Part shown: positions 23,731 through 36,171 of the stretch, piece by piece | Layout of the letters: each line of letters begins with the position of its first letter | Numbering within the stretch: position 1 is the first letter of the stretch | Assembly (NCBI GenBank): GCA_024500155.1 | Contig: CM044871.1 | Location: forward strand, 77,546,402 to 77,610,401 | Source: Chenopodium formosanum | Taxonomy: Eukaryota; Streptophyta; Magnoliopsida; Caryophyllales; Amaranthaceae | Length of the DNA stretch: 64,000 nt | Direction: 5' to 3' | Translations under genes and position numbers: made by a program | Notes under the pieces: model-generated | Told to the model about the DNA's origin: nothing | What the model saw: only the letters and a program-made list of their open reading frames with translations | Database searches by the model: none

Positions 23731-26048
23731 TAAACACATTTATATATATATTTACAAATATGAAAACTTCACCTCTTCAAATAAATAAACTTAATTTTTC
23801 GTACTTAACTTAATTCAAATTAATTAGTCAATTTATCTACACCTTTAGAATGAGAAGGTAAAAATAATATGAGAACCTACTAGTTCACGCTTTAATAAAA
23901 ACATACCCGAATCGATTGAATCAACTATACTGTTGGATCAATTATATCAATATATTGTCTGATAAAGCTTAATTAGAAAATAGAAACAAGCACATAAGCA
24001 ATCAACATTAACACGTTCACATTAGTGGAAAACCACATGGTCCATATATCATACTTGAAATATAAAATCATGCATATGTACAACATAATTCAATACATAA
24101 ATTATAAATGGTTTCACATGTGCCTTATGCTTAGTTCGTACAATTTACAAACATTCAAGGCATTAGACATAAGATTTCACAAACAAATTATGTGGGTAAA
24201 TAATTGCTAAATCAAACAATTCATATTTGCTATCAAGCATAGAGAAATAACCGAACTCATTTACGGATAGGAAAAGTAATACCAAAAATCTAGCAAATAT
24301 ATATACAGATGTACTACAAGTTCATGAAAACCATACGTTCATAAAATTAACACCAATAATAATTCTATAGGGATGGCAATTTAATTCGAGTTCGATCCGA
24401 GTCCGATTCGATCCGAGGAAAAAAGTCCGATCCAAGTTCGAAATAATGAAATCCGAGTTCGAATCTGATAAAAAAACTTCGAATCCGAATAGGATTTGGA
24501 TCGGACTCAGACCTTACATAGCATCCGACCAAGTCCGACCCGAGTCCGACCCGCGAGTTTTACATGGAGTATAAATTTATTTTACCCAACTTTTTGTACT
24601 CTTCCGCCACTTTTCCTCAACCATTCAACCTCAAGGCCTCAATTTTTTCCTCTCCTCTCTCCTTCCTCTCTCCTAACCCCCTTTTTCTCTCCTCAAATTT
24701 CTCAGAACTACTCCATTTGTTTGAGAGTTTTTTGTCAACTACTCCAATTATCAATCAATAATGGAAATCTAAACCAAAATAATAAGAACTCGTGAACAGT
24801 CTCTCATCATCTATTATGAAGTAATTTTTGTTTTTTGTATGGTTGTTTAATTTCACACCACTTGTTTCACTTGAAGATTTGAAGACCGAAGCTAAGAAAA
24901 ACCTTGGAAGTTCTCTGTTTCCCTAAGTAATTTGGGTAGAACTGAAAGTTCTCGGAGTACGAGTATTTATTTTTGTGTAGATCTGAAATTTATTTAATTT
25001 TTTTATAATTGTTCAAGTGATAATCATTATTATTTTTATGTGTAAAAATTAAATTCTAAACTTTTGAAACCCCTCTATTTGTATTTTTTCTAATTCTGAT
25101 CTAAGAAACGGAAGAAATTTGTAATTCTGATTTAAGAAACGGAAGAAAATAATATTTGGAAAACGGACATGGATTCGGAGTCGGAGGAGGTCGAGTTCAT
25201 CGGATTCGGATTCGGGTTTTATATAAGCGGAGTCGGATCCGAACTTTAGGTCCGTTTAGTAAACGGATCGGATTCGGACCCTACAAAGTCCGACCCGATT
25301 CCGATCCGTTGCCATCCCTACTAAATACCCTTTTAGATTCAAACTGAACAAAACTCATAATCAAAACAAAATTACTAACTAGTTATTTTCTGCATCAAAT
25401 CCAACTATCCCCAAATTGCTCGAATTCCAGAATAATAAAAATACAAAAATTTGGGAAACAATATAAACATATTATGTAAAGGTTTAAAATTAACATTAAC
25501 AGGATAGTTAAGAATGAACTTTCCTGATATCAAAACCTTTCCCACTATAAAAACGAACCAGCCTTATCGTCAACTTCATGTTGTCGACGTCATCTGCTAG
25601 CCTGTCACTCATGAAAACGCCTATGAAAAGAAAATAAAATATAGCCCTTGATTAAGTAAGGCTAATCTATTATATTATGGATAGACGAGAAAGATGATTC
25701 AAGATAAACAAACCGATGCAACTGAAAAATAATAGTTCTTTGTAATTAAATAAAGCGGCACTACCATTAACATTCCAAATTATTAATACCGTGAGACTCC
25801 TGGTACTAGTCCCAAATTAATTAAACGAGGATTGGGAATGATATGACATTCTTGAAACGTGTGATTTCATTATTCAAAGTTCAAACCCGTGATCAAGATT
25901 AATCTCCTTCTAATTTCTTCCCAAGATGCGACACAACAAGATAATAATGAGTATAATTTAGCACATCCAGTATACAACGCATTAATCATTAACCTAAGAA
26001 ATCAACAATAAAATTTATATATTGATTTGAGCTTTGCTGCTTATAACA
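23731..26048 (-). mobile_element. Right internal part of the copia element, non-coding
   Basis: This is the primer-site side of the decayed copia element. Apart from the inverted-repeat element at 24368-25320 it is AT-rich and has no gag-like reading frame. Confidence 0.5.
24368..25320. mobile_element. 953-bp terminal-inverted-repeat element
   Basis: It begins TAGGGATGGCAA and ends in its inverse complement TTGCCATCCCTA. The possible TSD is CTA (24365-24367 and 25321-25323). Both subterminal regions are packed with TCCGA/TCGGA words in opposite orientation. No transposase. The superfamily is uncertain: a 3-bp TSD suggests Harbinger or CACTA types, while the GGATGGCAA end recalls some hAT relatives. 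It sits in the copia interior. Confidence 0.62.
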
Positions 26049-26394
26049 TGTTGTAAAATAAGGAGAAATATAAAGATTGAGAGGGAATTGAAATGTGTAT
26101 TCTAGTTATATTTTATATGATGGATATATATATATATATATATTGATAGAGTTTGTTTGGAGAATAATAAACCTAAACTCTAGAAAGTTATAGAGTGATA
26201 CAAGATGGACATCCACAAATATGTTTAGATAAATATAAACCATAGATCTAGATTGTTTTGGAATGATACAAGCAAGGATAATGGATATCCACAAATATTT
26301 CATAACAATATCTTGTATTATTAAAAATCAAAAAGGCATTTTAAATTTAATTATATACCTTAAATAAAGAATATAAATAAATTGAATTGTAATC

Positions 26395-26740
26395 TAATAT
26401 ATATATATATATAAAGGGGAGTTTTTCCCCGAATTTTTAGAGTGCCACATACGATTTAATTTTCTTAGCGCGCCATGTAGGATTATAAATATAAGTTGTA
26501 GCCAATTAAATAAGAGATTATTAATTTCTTTTACAATTAAATAATTCAAATGCCACGTAAGCAAAATTGACGAATGAGATTTTAAAGTTTAAATTAATTA
26601 AATACAAAATATATCTTTTGAGATAGGAATTTTATCTAATATTTTAAAACTAATATAATAATAATTTTAATCGCATAAATATGAAAAATATTTTTTAAAA
26701 AAAATACTAATAAACCGTGCATCGCACGGGCTTCATCTAG
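26395..26740 (+). mobile_element. Small non-autonomous Helitron
   Basis: It starts TC after an A and ends CTAG before a T, with hairpin CCGTGCATCGCACGG ending 10 bp before the 3' end. These are the three hallmarks of Helitrons. The 5' end, TCTAATATAT then AAAGGGGAG, matches the one at 55840. 346 bp, no Rep/helicase gene. Confidence 0.8.
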
Positions 26741-27299
26741 TGAACATATAATTCAGACCTAAAAACACATATTAATTAAAATCAATGAACATTCCAATTA
26801 AAAAAATGAATATGGATCCAAAAAATGGTAAATGAACATTCATCATAAGTTAAAGAACATCTTCTTCAACCTCTGAAAATACACAAAATTAAGAAAAAAA
26901 AAGAGTAAAAGTAATAGATAAATGGAAAAGTACATTTTCCTAAACGACGAATTCGTCAATTACATCTTTGTATATTTTCCATTTACTTATCGCTTTGAAA
27001 TTCATAATTTTCCATTGTTTCTCTCTCTATATAAAACCACTTTCTCTCTCCATGAAATGAAAGTTTTTTAATCAACAGTAATTCATAAGATGGAATGTAA
27101 ATAATAAATCAAAATTTGGAATATAAGTAATAAATCAATACGTTAGATTAAGGGAGGAAAGGTTTTGAACTTTTTTTTCTCATGTTCTTTATATTAATAT
27201 ATAATATTCTTTATATTAATATATAATGTTCTTTCCGCATTTTTTACAAGTCTTGTATTTTGACCGGGTGTACTATGCGATTAAATTTTCATTGTTTAA
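26741..27299. other. AT-rich intergenic spacer before ALY
   Basis: Contains AAGAACAT-type words and a doubled TTCTTTATATTAATATATAA near 27186-27228. No gene seen. Confidence 0.4.
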
Positions 27300-27420
27300 A
27301 TAGGGTAGGATCAGCCCACCCGTATGAAAAACTTTAATTTGTTAATGGGTTGGTTTACAGCTTAAGATTGGTGGCCCATTACCCAAAGTCGGAGCAATAA
27401 AAGCGAAACTTCCGCGTTAA
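27300..27420 (+). promoter_or_regulatory. ALY promoter with site II elements
   Basis: AGCCCA at 27313-27318 and GGCCCA at 27373-27378 match the TCP-bound site II motif (TGGGCC/T on the other strand), common in promoters of growth-related plant housekeeping genes. No clear TATA box is visible, which also fits a broadly expressed gene. The transcript start is probably near 27420-27480, before the purine-rich leader. Confidence 0.45.
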
Positions 27421-27547
27421 GAGATCTCCTTCTCATATTAATCTCCAGATTTTAGAGAGATAAACACAAAGCCCGGAGGAGAGAGAAAGTCGCCCATCTT
27501 CTGCTGCGCTCGACGTTCAACTTTCGTTTTGCTTCGTTGATTCTGTG

Positions 27548-28397
27548 GTAGGGTTTCGCTCTTTTGTTGTTTGTTTTTTCGTTGAATCTTGATTGATTTT
27601 TGTTTTATTTTGTTTTTTTGATGATTTTGTTGTTTATTTAGGGTCGATTTATTGTTTTTGAGTTTAATTTTCTGTGTTTGATGATGATTTGTTTTTTTTT
27701 AGGATGATTTTGTTGTTTTTTGTGCTTTATTTTGGTCTAATCCATTGAATTTGAAGCAGATTTGGTTTAGGGTTTATTTTGAATCCCGTGTAATTGAGAT
27801 CTGATTTATCTTGTGCAGTTTTGTTTTTTAATTTGTCTGAAGATTCTGCTACCTCAATTGTTCTAATCTATTATGATTCGACTATTTGGAAAACAAACAT
27901 GAATTTGAAAGTAGTACCTTTAATGGTATTTGATTTGAAATTAAAATTTTAGTTGCAAATTTGAACTTATAAGCCTTTATTTTCGAATTTGATTCTGGAA
28001 ACTAGGGATAATTAATACTAAAGGGCGATAACCTTACCTATTGAATAAGGAGATGTATAAATGTATTTGTTCAAGCAGAAAATTGGGAGCTATAGCGACG
28101 AGTTGAGGAAGATCTGGGCTTGGTGTCGTGACTTTGTACATGGGATTTGTACCAGTTTCCGTTGTTTATTGATTTGGGCCTCAGTAACTTAATGTTTTGA
28201 TTTGATCTTCCAGAAATTCAAATTTACAAAAAAAAATTAGAGTAAAAGTTGGAGGTAGGATACAATATCGGCAAGTTGGTTGTGTCATCTGAAAACCTAG
28301 ACAGCAAAAGGGGAATTGTACCCATTTTCCGTTGTTTATTGATTTAGGCCTGAGTAACTTAATGTTTTGAATTGATCTTCCGGAACTTTACGTGTAC

Positions 28398-28428
<31 letters not shown>

Positions 28429-28841
28429 AAGTTGGAGGTAGGATACAATATCCCTGAGTTGGTTGTTGGTTTTTTAAAGGAAGAAAAGGGGATAATTTAG
28501 AAGTTTGGGAGGTGGGAGTTGGAGTTGTTAATATAAAGCTCATGTATCAATGCAAAACTGTGATTTCTATTCCCCTGCTAGACTTTGTTTTTATCTGCCA
28601 TACATGTTAATAAATCAATGTTGTCTCCCAGGTTTTTGGGACTTTATTAGAATTTAGCAGGACATGGTTTGTAATGTAGCTCAATGTTCTGCTGTAATTG
28701 ATTGTGGATATTATTATTCTTATGTGATTCAGACTTATAAATGGGATTTATAACAATTAATATTATTTAGTTATGAATGGGCTTTATGACAATTTATATG
28801 TACAATTAGTGAACTAAATTTCTGTTTTTGTGGATTTTCAG
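27548..28841 (+). other. Predicted 5'-UTR intron of ALY
   Basis: A pyrimidine-rich leader at about 27420-27547 is followed by a donor GTAGGG at 27548. An acceptor (TTTTCAG) ends at 28841, 52 bp before the ATG. The interval is T-rich, as plant leader introns are, and has no ORF. It carries an internal duplication of about 145 bp (28142-28285 and 28311-28466), the second copy with a long A-tract. The boundaries are inferred from splice consensus only. Confidence 0.6.
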
Positions 28842-28893
28842 ATTTAATCACCCCACTCGAGGAAGCATCTGTTTTTCTTAAATATTTTTCCTT

Positions 28894-31800
28894 ATGGATA
28901 AGGCTTTGGATATGTCTTTGGATGATATCATAAAGAGCAAGAAAAGTGCTGGCAGAGGTAAAGGACGAGGTGGTGCCCCTCGGGGGCGTGCAGCTAGAGG
29001 AGCTGTTAGTGGTGGAAGAATGAGAGGGATAGGTAGAGGGGCAGGTCGTCAGGGCCCTCTTGGAGTAAATACTCGACCTTCATCTTTCGCTATAGCCAAG
29101 GCAAGCCCAAACTTCGGATGTTTAATGCATTCTTTTTTAAGTCTGGCATGTGGTTTAGGGAGCTGTGCTGAATGGTGATCTTAAGTATAGAAATTGAAAC
29201 AAGCAATGACTCATAACCTAATTTCATATGGAGAAGGCTTCTGATGTATTCAGCGCATCATTAGTGCTATCCCATGTTTCCATATCGTGGTTCATGTAAT
29301 TTCTTCCAGAAAGTGTTATTACATCGTTCTGAGGGACATCTGATGATTTTTATAACGGAATTCCTTTGCTGCCTCTTGTTAAATCTTGCTATCATCATGG
29401 TCAGTGAGGATTGTTGCCAGTCAGCCATTTGAACCAGATCAATCATTAGTTCATATTTGATAGTGCTTCATCTTTTTTGTTTCTTTTGCCGATTTGTATA
29501 TAGACCAAATGGGATGGTGAACTATTTTGCTGTGTCTGGGATTCTTCTATGCAAGTTACTGTCCTACGTCGACATCCTTTGCTGAGCAAAAATATGTTCA
29601 CTTCAGAAAAGAGATCTCTATAGCTTATTACTGATGTTACACATATTGCTTCATTCCTACAGTTTCTTTCTACATTCCATCTCACCCTTTTGTTAATCTT
29701 GAATTCACTTACTTCTGGTCATGATGATGGCTTGTCTGGTCTCCTCAGTGGCTTATCTGGGCTTTCAATATATTTGGATTGATCATTAGTTGTTTCATTT
29801 ACATTTTATGACATGAAAATATCACATTGACACCTCAAGAATGGCGACTCGCTGTTTTTCTAGTATGCTGACATCGACTTTTCCTCCATCTGGGTTCTGT
29901 TTCCCAATGGTATCGCCAGTCTTTTCGCAGAACCAAGAACTTCCCATGGCAGCAAGATTTGTTTGAAGACAGCCTTGCAGCTGCAGGACTACCCGCTATG
30001 GAAAATGGTACAAAGTTACATATTACAAATCTGGACCGTGCAGTTAGCAATGATGATATAAGGGTACAGCCTGATTTCATTAATTTTCAATTAAAGACAT
30101 TGCGACTGGTTTCTTTTAGCCCTGAAATTTGAGCTTGGAATCAGGAGCTTTTTTCTGAGATCGGGGAGCTGAAACGTTATGCTATCCACTTTGACAAAAA
30201 TGGTCAACCCAGTGTAAGTCAATGGTCTTTGCCTTATTTTTCTCCCTTTTGATGCCAAGTACATTGAAATTTGCATGTTAGGTGTTTGTACCATTATCTA
30301 TATGTCTGTTTTTGGCTTTTGAATTTACCTGCTTACGTATATATTGATTATTTTCTGTGGTTCCTCATAACAGTTTCATTTTATTCTGCTTGTCTCTGAT
30401 GTTGAAATTCGGTGATTCTTGACGCCGTGATTGTGGTGCCTTTTACTTTCTTCTCTTGTCAGAGACAGAGATGATTGCATCTAATTAGAACATACATATC
30501 TGCAACATAATTTTATGATATGAAAGCAATCAAGTGGTTTTTGGTCATTCATTATGTTATATGGCATCTTAACCTGTTGGTTTTTAATTCAGAAGTATGT
30601 GCATTTGTATATTTGCTTGGTGTTCACTTTTTATCTTATTTTCTAGGCGTATTATTCTCATCCTAAATATTTTTTGCTCCTTTATCTTCACTGTGATATC
30701 AATGTGTGCTATTTCTTTTACACCATCATGCAGTTCTTTTGTGTTTTGGTTGCTTGTGTGGGTTTTACCCTAGAATACTAATCTAGCTTTTGCTGATGAA
30801 TCTAAATTGCAGGGATCAGCTGAAGTCGTCTATGCAAAAAGGAGTGATGCTTTTGCTGCCCACAAGAGATACAACAATGTTCAGCTGGACGGAAGACCTA
30901 TGCTGATTGAAGTTGCAAGCCCTAACACAGGTGGGCCTGTGTCTGCTCGTGTAAACATCGTAGGAGGCACCAATGGAAAGGCATCAAGAAGAGTTGTCAT
31001 GACGTATGTTCCTATGTCTAGAGCTCATATATTCATATCTTCTGTGTCTCTCAGCAATTATCTTGTCTGCCTGATTTGTTTGTTTTTTTGATGACATAGT
31101 ATCGCTTGCACTGTCATCTGCGATGTGTTTAATCACATATGAATAATTATTTTGTAATATCAGGCATTGCTATGTTGTGTCTTACTCATATGTGGATTAA
31201 CATTAAACAACATACAACGGTGTGACCGTACTATAAGATACTTGTATGTTACGGAAAAGTTAGATTGTAGCTATGTGCCGTAAAAATGGTTGTTTTGTTA
31301 GATTTGTTTTTTTTATAAGAACATAGGTTGTGGAATGAAACAATTTTATAACGTATGCCACTTTGTATAAGGTAATTTGTGAGAAACAAGATTAGTTGAG
31401 GTGTATATGAATAAGGCAAACTGATGCTCTAATAAGGAGATGTTTTGAGATTCTCCTAGCATGGTTGCCACTGGAAAAGAGGAAGGATATGAGAATAGTT
31501 GGACTTGGAGTCATAGTAGGAATTGTTGGATGCTTGGACTTGAAGCTTATGGAAGACTTTGCCCTATAAAGGAAATAGTTGCGTGATAGGATATTGTGGG
31601 ACTGTGAGTCTTTTCTTTATAGGATGGGTTAAATTTACATGTGTGCTTTGTTGCCATATACTATTTATGTTTTTTTTTCTTTCTTTTAGAGTACTATGTT
31701 CCAAAAAAAAAGCTCTCAAAATATGTGGTTTCTACAAAAATTAAGTCAATTGGTGAGGGAGAGAGAGAGTGCTGATATTGTGAGTGGGAGTACGGAAAAA

Positions 31801-34800
31801 GAGGATAGAGTAAAGAGTGTTAAAAGATGGGTCATAAGAAAAAAGGTAGATAAAGTAACAGAGAGTTGGCGGAAATGTGTAATTATTGGCAGAAATGGGT
31901 AAGTAGTAAAAGAGGGTTGCGAAATATGAAATAAAGTTAAAGTGATGGACGTTCTAGCACACAGAATCGCTAACAATCACTTTGTCAAATCTCCCCTTAT
32001 AATAACCTACATAACTGCCTAAAAAACAAAAATAATCCGCTCAACATCAAGTTAAAGACGTACATACAAACATATAACATTTCATCTAGAGCATTTGGTT
32101 GCATAAAAACGACAATTTACGTGGCTATCAAGTTCATTGTTTATTATATTCAGAATGGACATAAAGTTTAGGATCAATATTTTATATGTACTATGGCACC
32201 ATGTCATGAGTGGATAGTGGTTTTTTGTGATGTGAAGGACTGAGTAAAGAGGAGATGATGAATTTGTTTTAAGAAGGGTTTGAGGCGTGGTTTTCTCATA
32301 TTAACCATTTGAAACATTGTATGATACTGATATATTCCCGATACCAATGATGATGATGACATAGATGTGATATCCTTTTTGCGTGGATTATTGGTGCAAT
32401 TTATTGGGCAATGTGTGGGCATTTCGGTTTCTTATACTTGTTTAGGTGAATGAAGTTGCTAATATTTTCTCTGTAAAGAGTTTGAGTTTGCAGCTGTTAA
32501 TTTCCGCCCCCTCCCACCCTTGGGTGCTCTGTTTAATATTTTGTTTACATCATCTGATTTTTATAATCTGCTTATATCTCATGTAGGCAAAGAGGTGGCC
32601 GTACAGCTTCATTGGCTCAGACAAATCGTGGTGTTGGGTGAGTCATTTTCTGTTCCTGGCACTTTGATACGCTTTGAATTGTAGTTTTTTTTAGCTCAAC
32701 AAATCCTTTTGTTCTAGTGATATCTCTGGCCAACATTTTGTGCTTGTTTGGCTGGACTTACTATCATATCTATTATCCAATACCTTGTAGACAAGGTTAT
32801 GGATCAAGCAAGGGAGGAAAGTTAATAGCCCTATATACTAAAACCGTTTTTGTTTCCACCTCTCCATTGTTTTAGAACTGAGGGTGCTAGTGCTCATACA
32901 CTTTAGTGTTTAACTAGGAAATTTATTAACACTTTAGCTCTCCAACTTCCCTTTTGTATAAAATTCTCTTTTTGGTGGCTAAGCAGAAAGGGGATTGGTA
33001 CTTGTCATCTATTCTGCAAAAAGCTCACCCCAGAATTTATTTATAGTACTACAGGCTGGTCTTTTGTCATAGACTCCTGTATTCAATTTTTCAAGACGCC
33101 CTCATTTATTTTTCTTATGAGAATTAGCTTCAACAAATATTTGTAAACATTGCTTTAAAAATCAAATTAATGTGGTGTTGAATTCATTATATTAAAGTCT
33201 TATTGATATACTACCTCCGTCCCATTTTAATTGTCCCATTTGACTTAAAATGTGTGTTTTTTAGGTCAAATGGGGCAAGTAAAATGGGACGGTGGGAGTA
33301 TACATTTATATTAGATAAATATATATTGTTAAAGTTCAATGTCGAATAGTTTGGTTGCTGTATGATTAAGAGATTATAAACTTGCCTTTATGTCAATTCT
33401 TAACTTACACTTTGTTTTGGTTAACAATTGTGTAGAGAAGGAAGGGGTGGAAAAAGAGGGATAGAAAGGTTGTGAGGGGAGGGGAATATTGTGGGCTATC
33501 ATTTTCCTACCAAATCATTTTCAACAATGGAGTGATTTGATTTATCAAGAGGAAAATGAAAATGGATCTGCAAATTTCCTTCCCTTGTCATCCAAATTAG
33601 TTGATGTTCCTTACTTTCTCTTCCTTCCCTTTTCTTTTCCAAATATTTTTATCCAAACTTTAGAAAATAGATTAGCTAAGGAAAAAAAAAAAAGAATTAA
33701 TGTGTGAACTTTGGAAAATAAGATGAGTAACTTCAGTATTAAGAAAATAGGCTAATTGGATCTTTGGATATGATATTTGGTTATTAGATTTGAAATTTTG
33801 GATGTTTTAATTTTTTTTCAAATCGGATATGGTTTTGAATGCATTGGCTCTACTTGATAGTTTTCTTGTACTTCTGACTTTTATTGTCGCCACATTTCTT
33901 TTATATTGCATGTGATACCCTTGTGCTTCTGACTTCTCGTGTTTGCTATACAAACTTTTAGTCTGTCTCAAATAACTTCTGCCTTGTCTATATATTTAAT
34001 ATAAAAAAATGTGATGGATAGTGGATAATTTTATTTTATTTTATTTTATTTTTTTGATAGAATGATAGAGGAAGTGAGATGAAGAGATCCTAACTTTGGT
34101 AGTTGGAAGAGAAATAATAAAATAAGTCATGCCTTGATAGAAAGTGTGGCGATTAGATGGGATGGACATTTTGACGGTTAATTAAAATAGATAAGAGTAT
34201 TTCATAACACGTGGTACCGTTGTACTTGTGACTTTTATTTTAGTGCTCTCACTGTACAATGTAGTAAGTAATAGAAGAATAATGCATGTACAAATATAAA
34301 ATTTTCTACTTATTAATTTATGAGCACATTCTTGTATGACTGTTACATTATGTGGTCCAATCTTTCAATGGTAGAAGTCTATAGGTACAAGAGTACTTTT
34401 TCATGAATTTCTCAAAACATTAACATTGCCCCTCCCCCCATTAAAATTCAAGCGGGCACCAAAAAAATTTAAAATCATTTGTACCAAGGGTAATTTTCTA
34501 AGCACAAGGGCATTTTGTCGCTAAGTTGTAGTATGAGGGTACTATCAATAACTTCGACCCCTTTCTCAATGTCACCATTCCACATTATTTCCTAGATAGT
34601 TCCATGTCATATGCCAGTAGTCTCTTGAACAATAAGTAGATCAATCCAATTGACATCGCTTCTATGTCAACTTCTTTTGTTTAAATAAATCCCTCCACCC
34701 TGCCCCGTGCAGTGTTCACTTGTTGCTTCTTATGTAGCTGTGGTCCACATAGTTAAAAAAAATCTATGTTTATATCAGAAACAGAAAGTAGTTTTATATT

Positions 34801-35305
34801 CCTTACAAACTTTTGCTTTATTGATAATTTAGTTCCTTGTACTATTTTTGTTTGCTGTTCATGAATTTCTTCAAATGTCACTTGATCTATTGGTTTAATT
34901 AATTAGGAACTTTTGAATAAGCCATGTTGGATGCTTCTTGTATTTGCCAGCACAAATATATATGTTTTACAAATTACGTGTATATAAACTGTAGTTGCTA
35001 GATATTTCATCAACACGTTGACATTACTCGAGTATAACTTGTTTGTATTCTGAGAGTTTGAAATGTGCAGTTCTGATTTTGTTTTTGTTATTGATTGTGA
35101 TTTTGCTGACACATGAAGGCAACAAAGAACAAGAGGTGGATTTAGAAATGGCCCAGCACGTGCACAAACGCAAACCCGAGGTGCAGGCCGTGGCCAATCT
35201 CGGGGAAGAGGACGGGGTCGTGGAAAGAAGCAGCTAGACAAATCTGCCGAGGATCTTGACAAGGAGCTGGAGACCTATCATGCTGAAGGGATGCAGATCT
35301 CGTAG
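28894..35305 (+). CDS. ALY: ALY/REF mRNA export adaptor (THO complex subunit 4)
   Basis: Nuclear RNA-binding adaptor that joins the TREX/THO complex and hands spliced mRNA to the export receptor. Coding exons: 28894-29100, 29920-30063, 30145-30213, 30813-31003, 32587-32637, 35119-35305; phases join to an open 849 nt (282 aa). Residues 2-17 (DKALDMSLDDIIKSKK) are the N-terminal helicase (UAP56)-binding motif. An RGG/GRG-rich basic stretch follows (about 20-52). The RRM spans about 101-174, with RNP2 at 102-107 (LHITNL) and RNP1-like GSAEVVY at 141-147. A second RGG region (about 205-256) precedes the C-terminal motif DKSAEDLDKELETYH. The order matches plant ALY3/ALY4. Intron 1 has a GC donor (AAG|GCAAGC); the other introns are GT-AG. 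The start is the first ATG in frame with the conserved N-terminal motif. Reading through intron 1 would stop after 94 aa. The exact ALY paralogue is not certain. Confidence 0.93.
33211..33298. mobile_element. Stowaway MITE in ALY intron 5
   Basis: Ends CTACCTCCGTCCC and GGGACGGTGGGAG are inverted repeats, flanked by TA on both sides. The 88 bp fold into one hairpin (GTCAAAT / ATTTGAC words inside). Typical Tc1/mariner-derived Stowaway. Confidence 0.85.
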
Positions 35306-35914
35306 AAAGTTGCATTAATCACTGACACTGGAGTTATGTGATTTACTGCAGTTGTGCTGTGTGCAGATACTAAATTCTGTGTTTCTGGGGTGGTGGATGT
35401 GTGGCTTGCTTGCATGGGAACTTGCTTTTTTGGCTTTTTGCTGCACTTGAGTTAAATTGTTTAAACAGATCTGATTTAGCATCTCTTTTTATAACTATTA
35501 GAAGTTCTATCTTTTCATTATTTTATTTATTTTTACTGTTTCTTTATCTGCTGCTCATGGGTTATCCTTCTTCTGGAGAAGACGGAAGAAATTAGGTGTC
35601 GGGGAAAAGCTTCGACAACTGCATTGTCTTTCCATCGACACTTGATGTCTTCTTGGTGACCTGGTCATTGGGGCTAATGACATGCTCCACTTTGTTATGG
35701 CAAGAGTAGCGATCAATGCAAAATCAGCCGGAGGATGGATTTTACAGATTCTCGTTTGATAGTAGTTATTGATGTCTTTAGATTAGAGTAACCTAATGTA
35801 GATTTTGATAGGACAATTGTAGCAGGTAGCTCTCATATAGTATGAAAGTGTTTTTGCTAATTTCATTATTGTTCAATCTATATATTGTGCTCTTCAAACT
35901 GTGCAAGTTAAATA

Positions 35915-36171
35915 CTTCCTCCGTTTTTTTATTGTTGCGGGGTTGGGTGCAAATATTTTGATAGTGGAAAAAAATAAGAGAGAGAAACGTAAAAATATAA
36001 AATTATCCATATGACATATTGATAAACTAAAAAGTAAGTGTGAAAAAGCAAGGGTATGTTGGGTATTTGTAGTGTTAGCACAAATAATTTTTTTCTTAAA
36101 GAGGAAATGGTGCAATATTTGTAAAACTTCCTAAAAAGACAAGTGATGCAATAATAAAATAACGGAGGAAG
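35915..36171. mobile_element. Stowaway-like MITE downstream of ALY
   Basis: CTTCCTCCGTT at the left and AACGGAGGAAG at the right are inverted repeats with TA on both sides; 257 bp. It begins about 610 bp after the ALY stop, near the likely transcript end. Confidence 0.8.

Larger units (their letters stand above)
9471..26307 (-). mobile_element. Decayed copia-type LTR retrotransposon with nested insertions
   Basis: LTRs at 9471-9736 and 26049-26307 start TG(A/T)TGTAAAATAAGG and end TTTCATAACA. TSD ATATC lies at 9466-9470 and 26308-26312. Inside the left LTR a C-rich run (complement of a polypurine tract) adjoins at 9737. Inside the right LTR the minus strand reads TGTTATAAGCAGC, a degenerate match to the initiator-tRNA primer site TGGTATCAGAGC. 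The element therefore runs right to left. The interior without insertions is about 5.3 kb and shows no intact gag or pol. The LTRs differ at roughly one base in fifteen by eye, so the insertion is older than the Tat element inside it. Confidence 0.82.
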
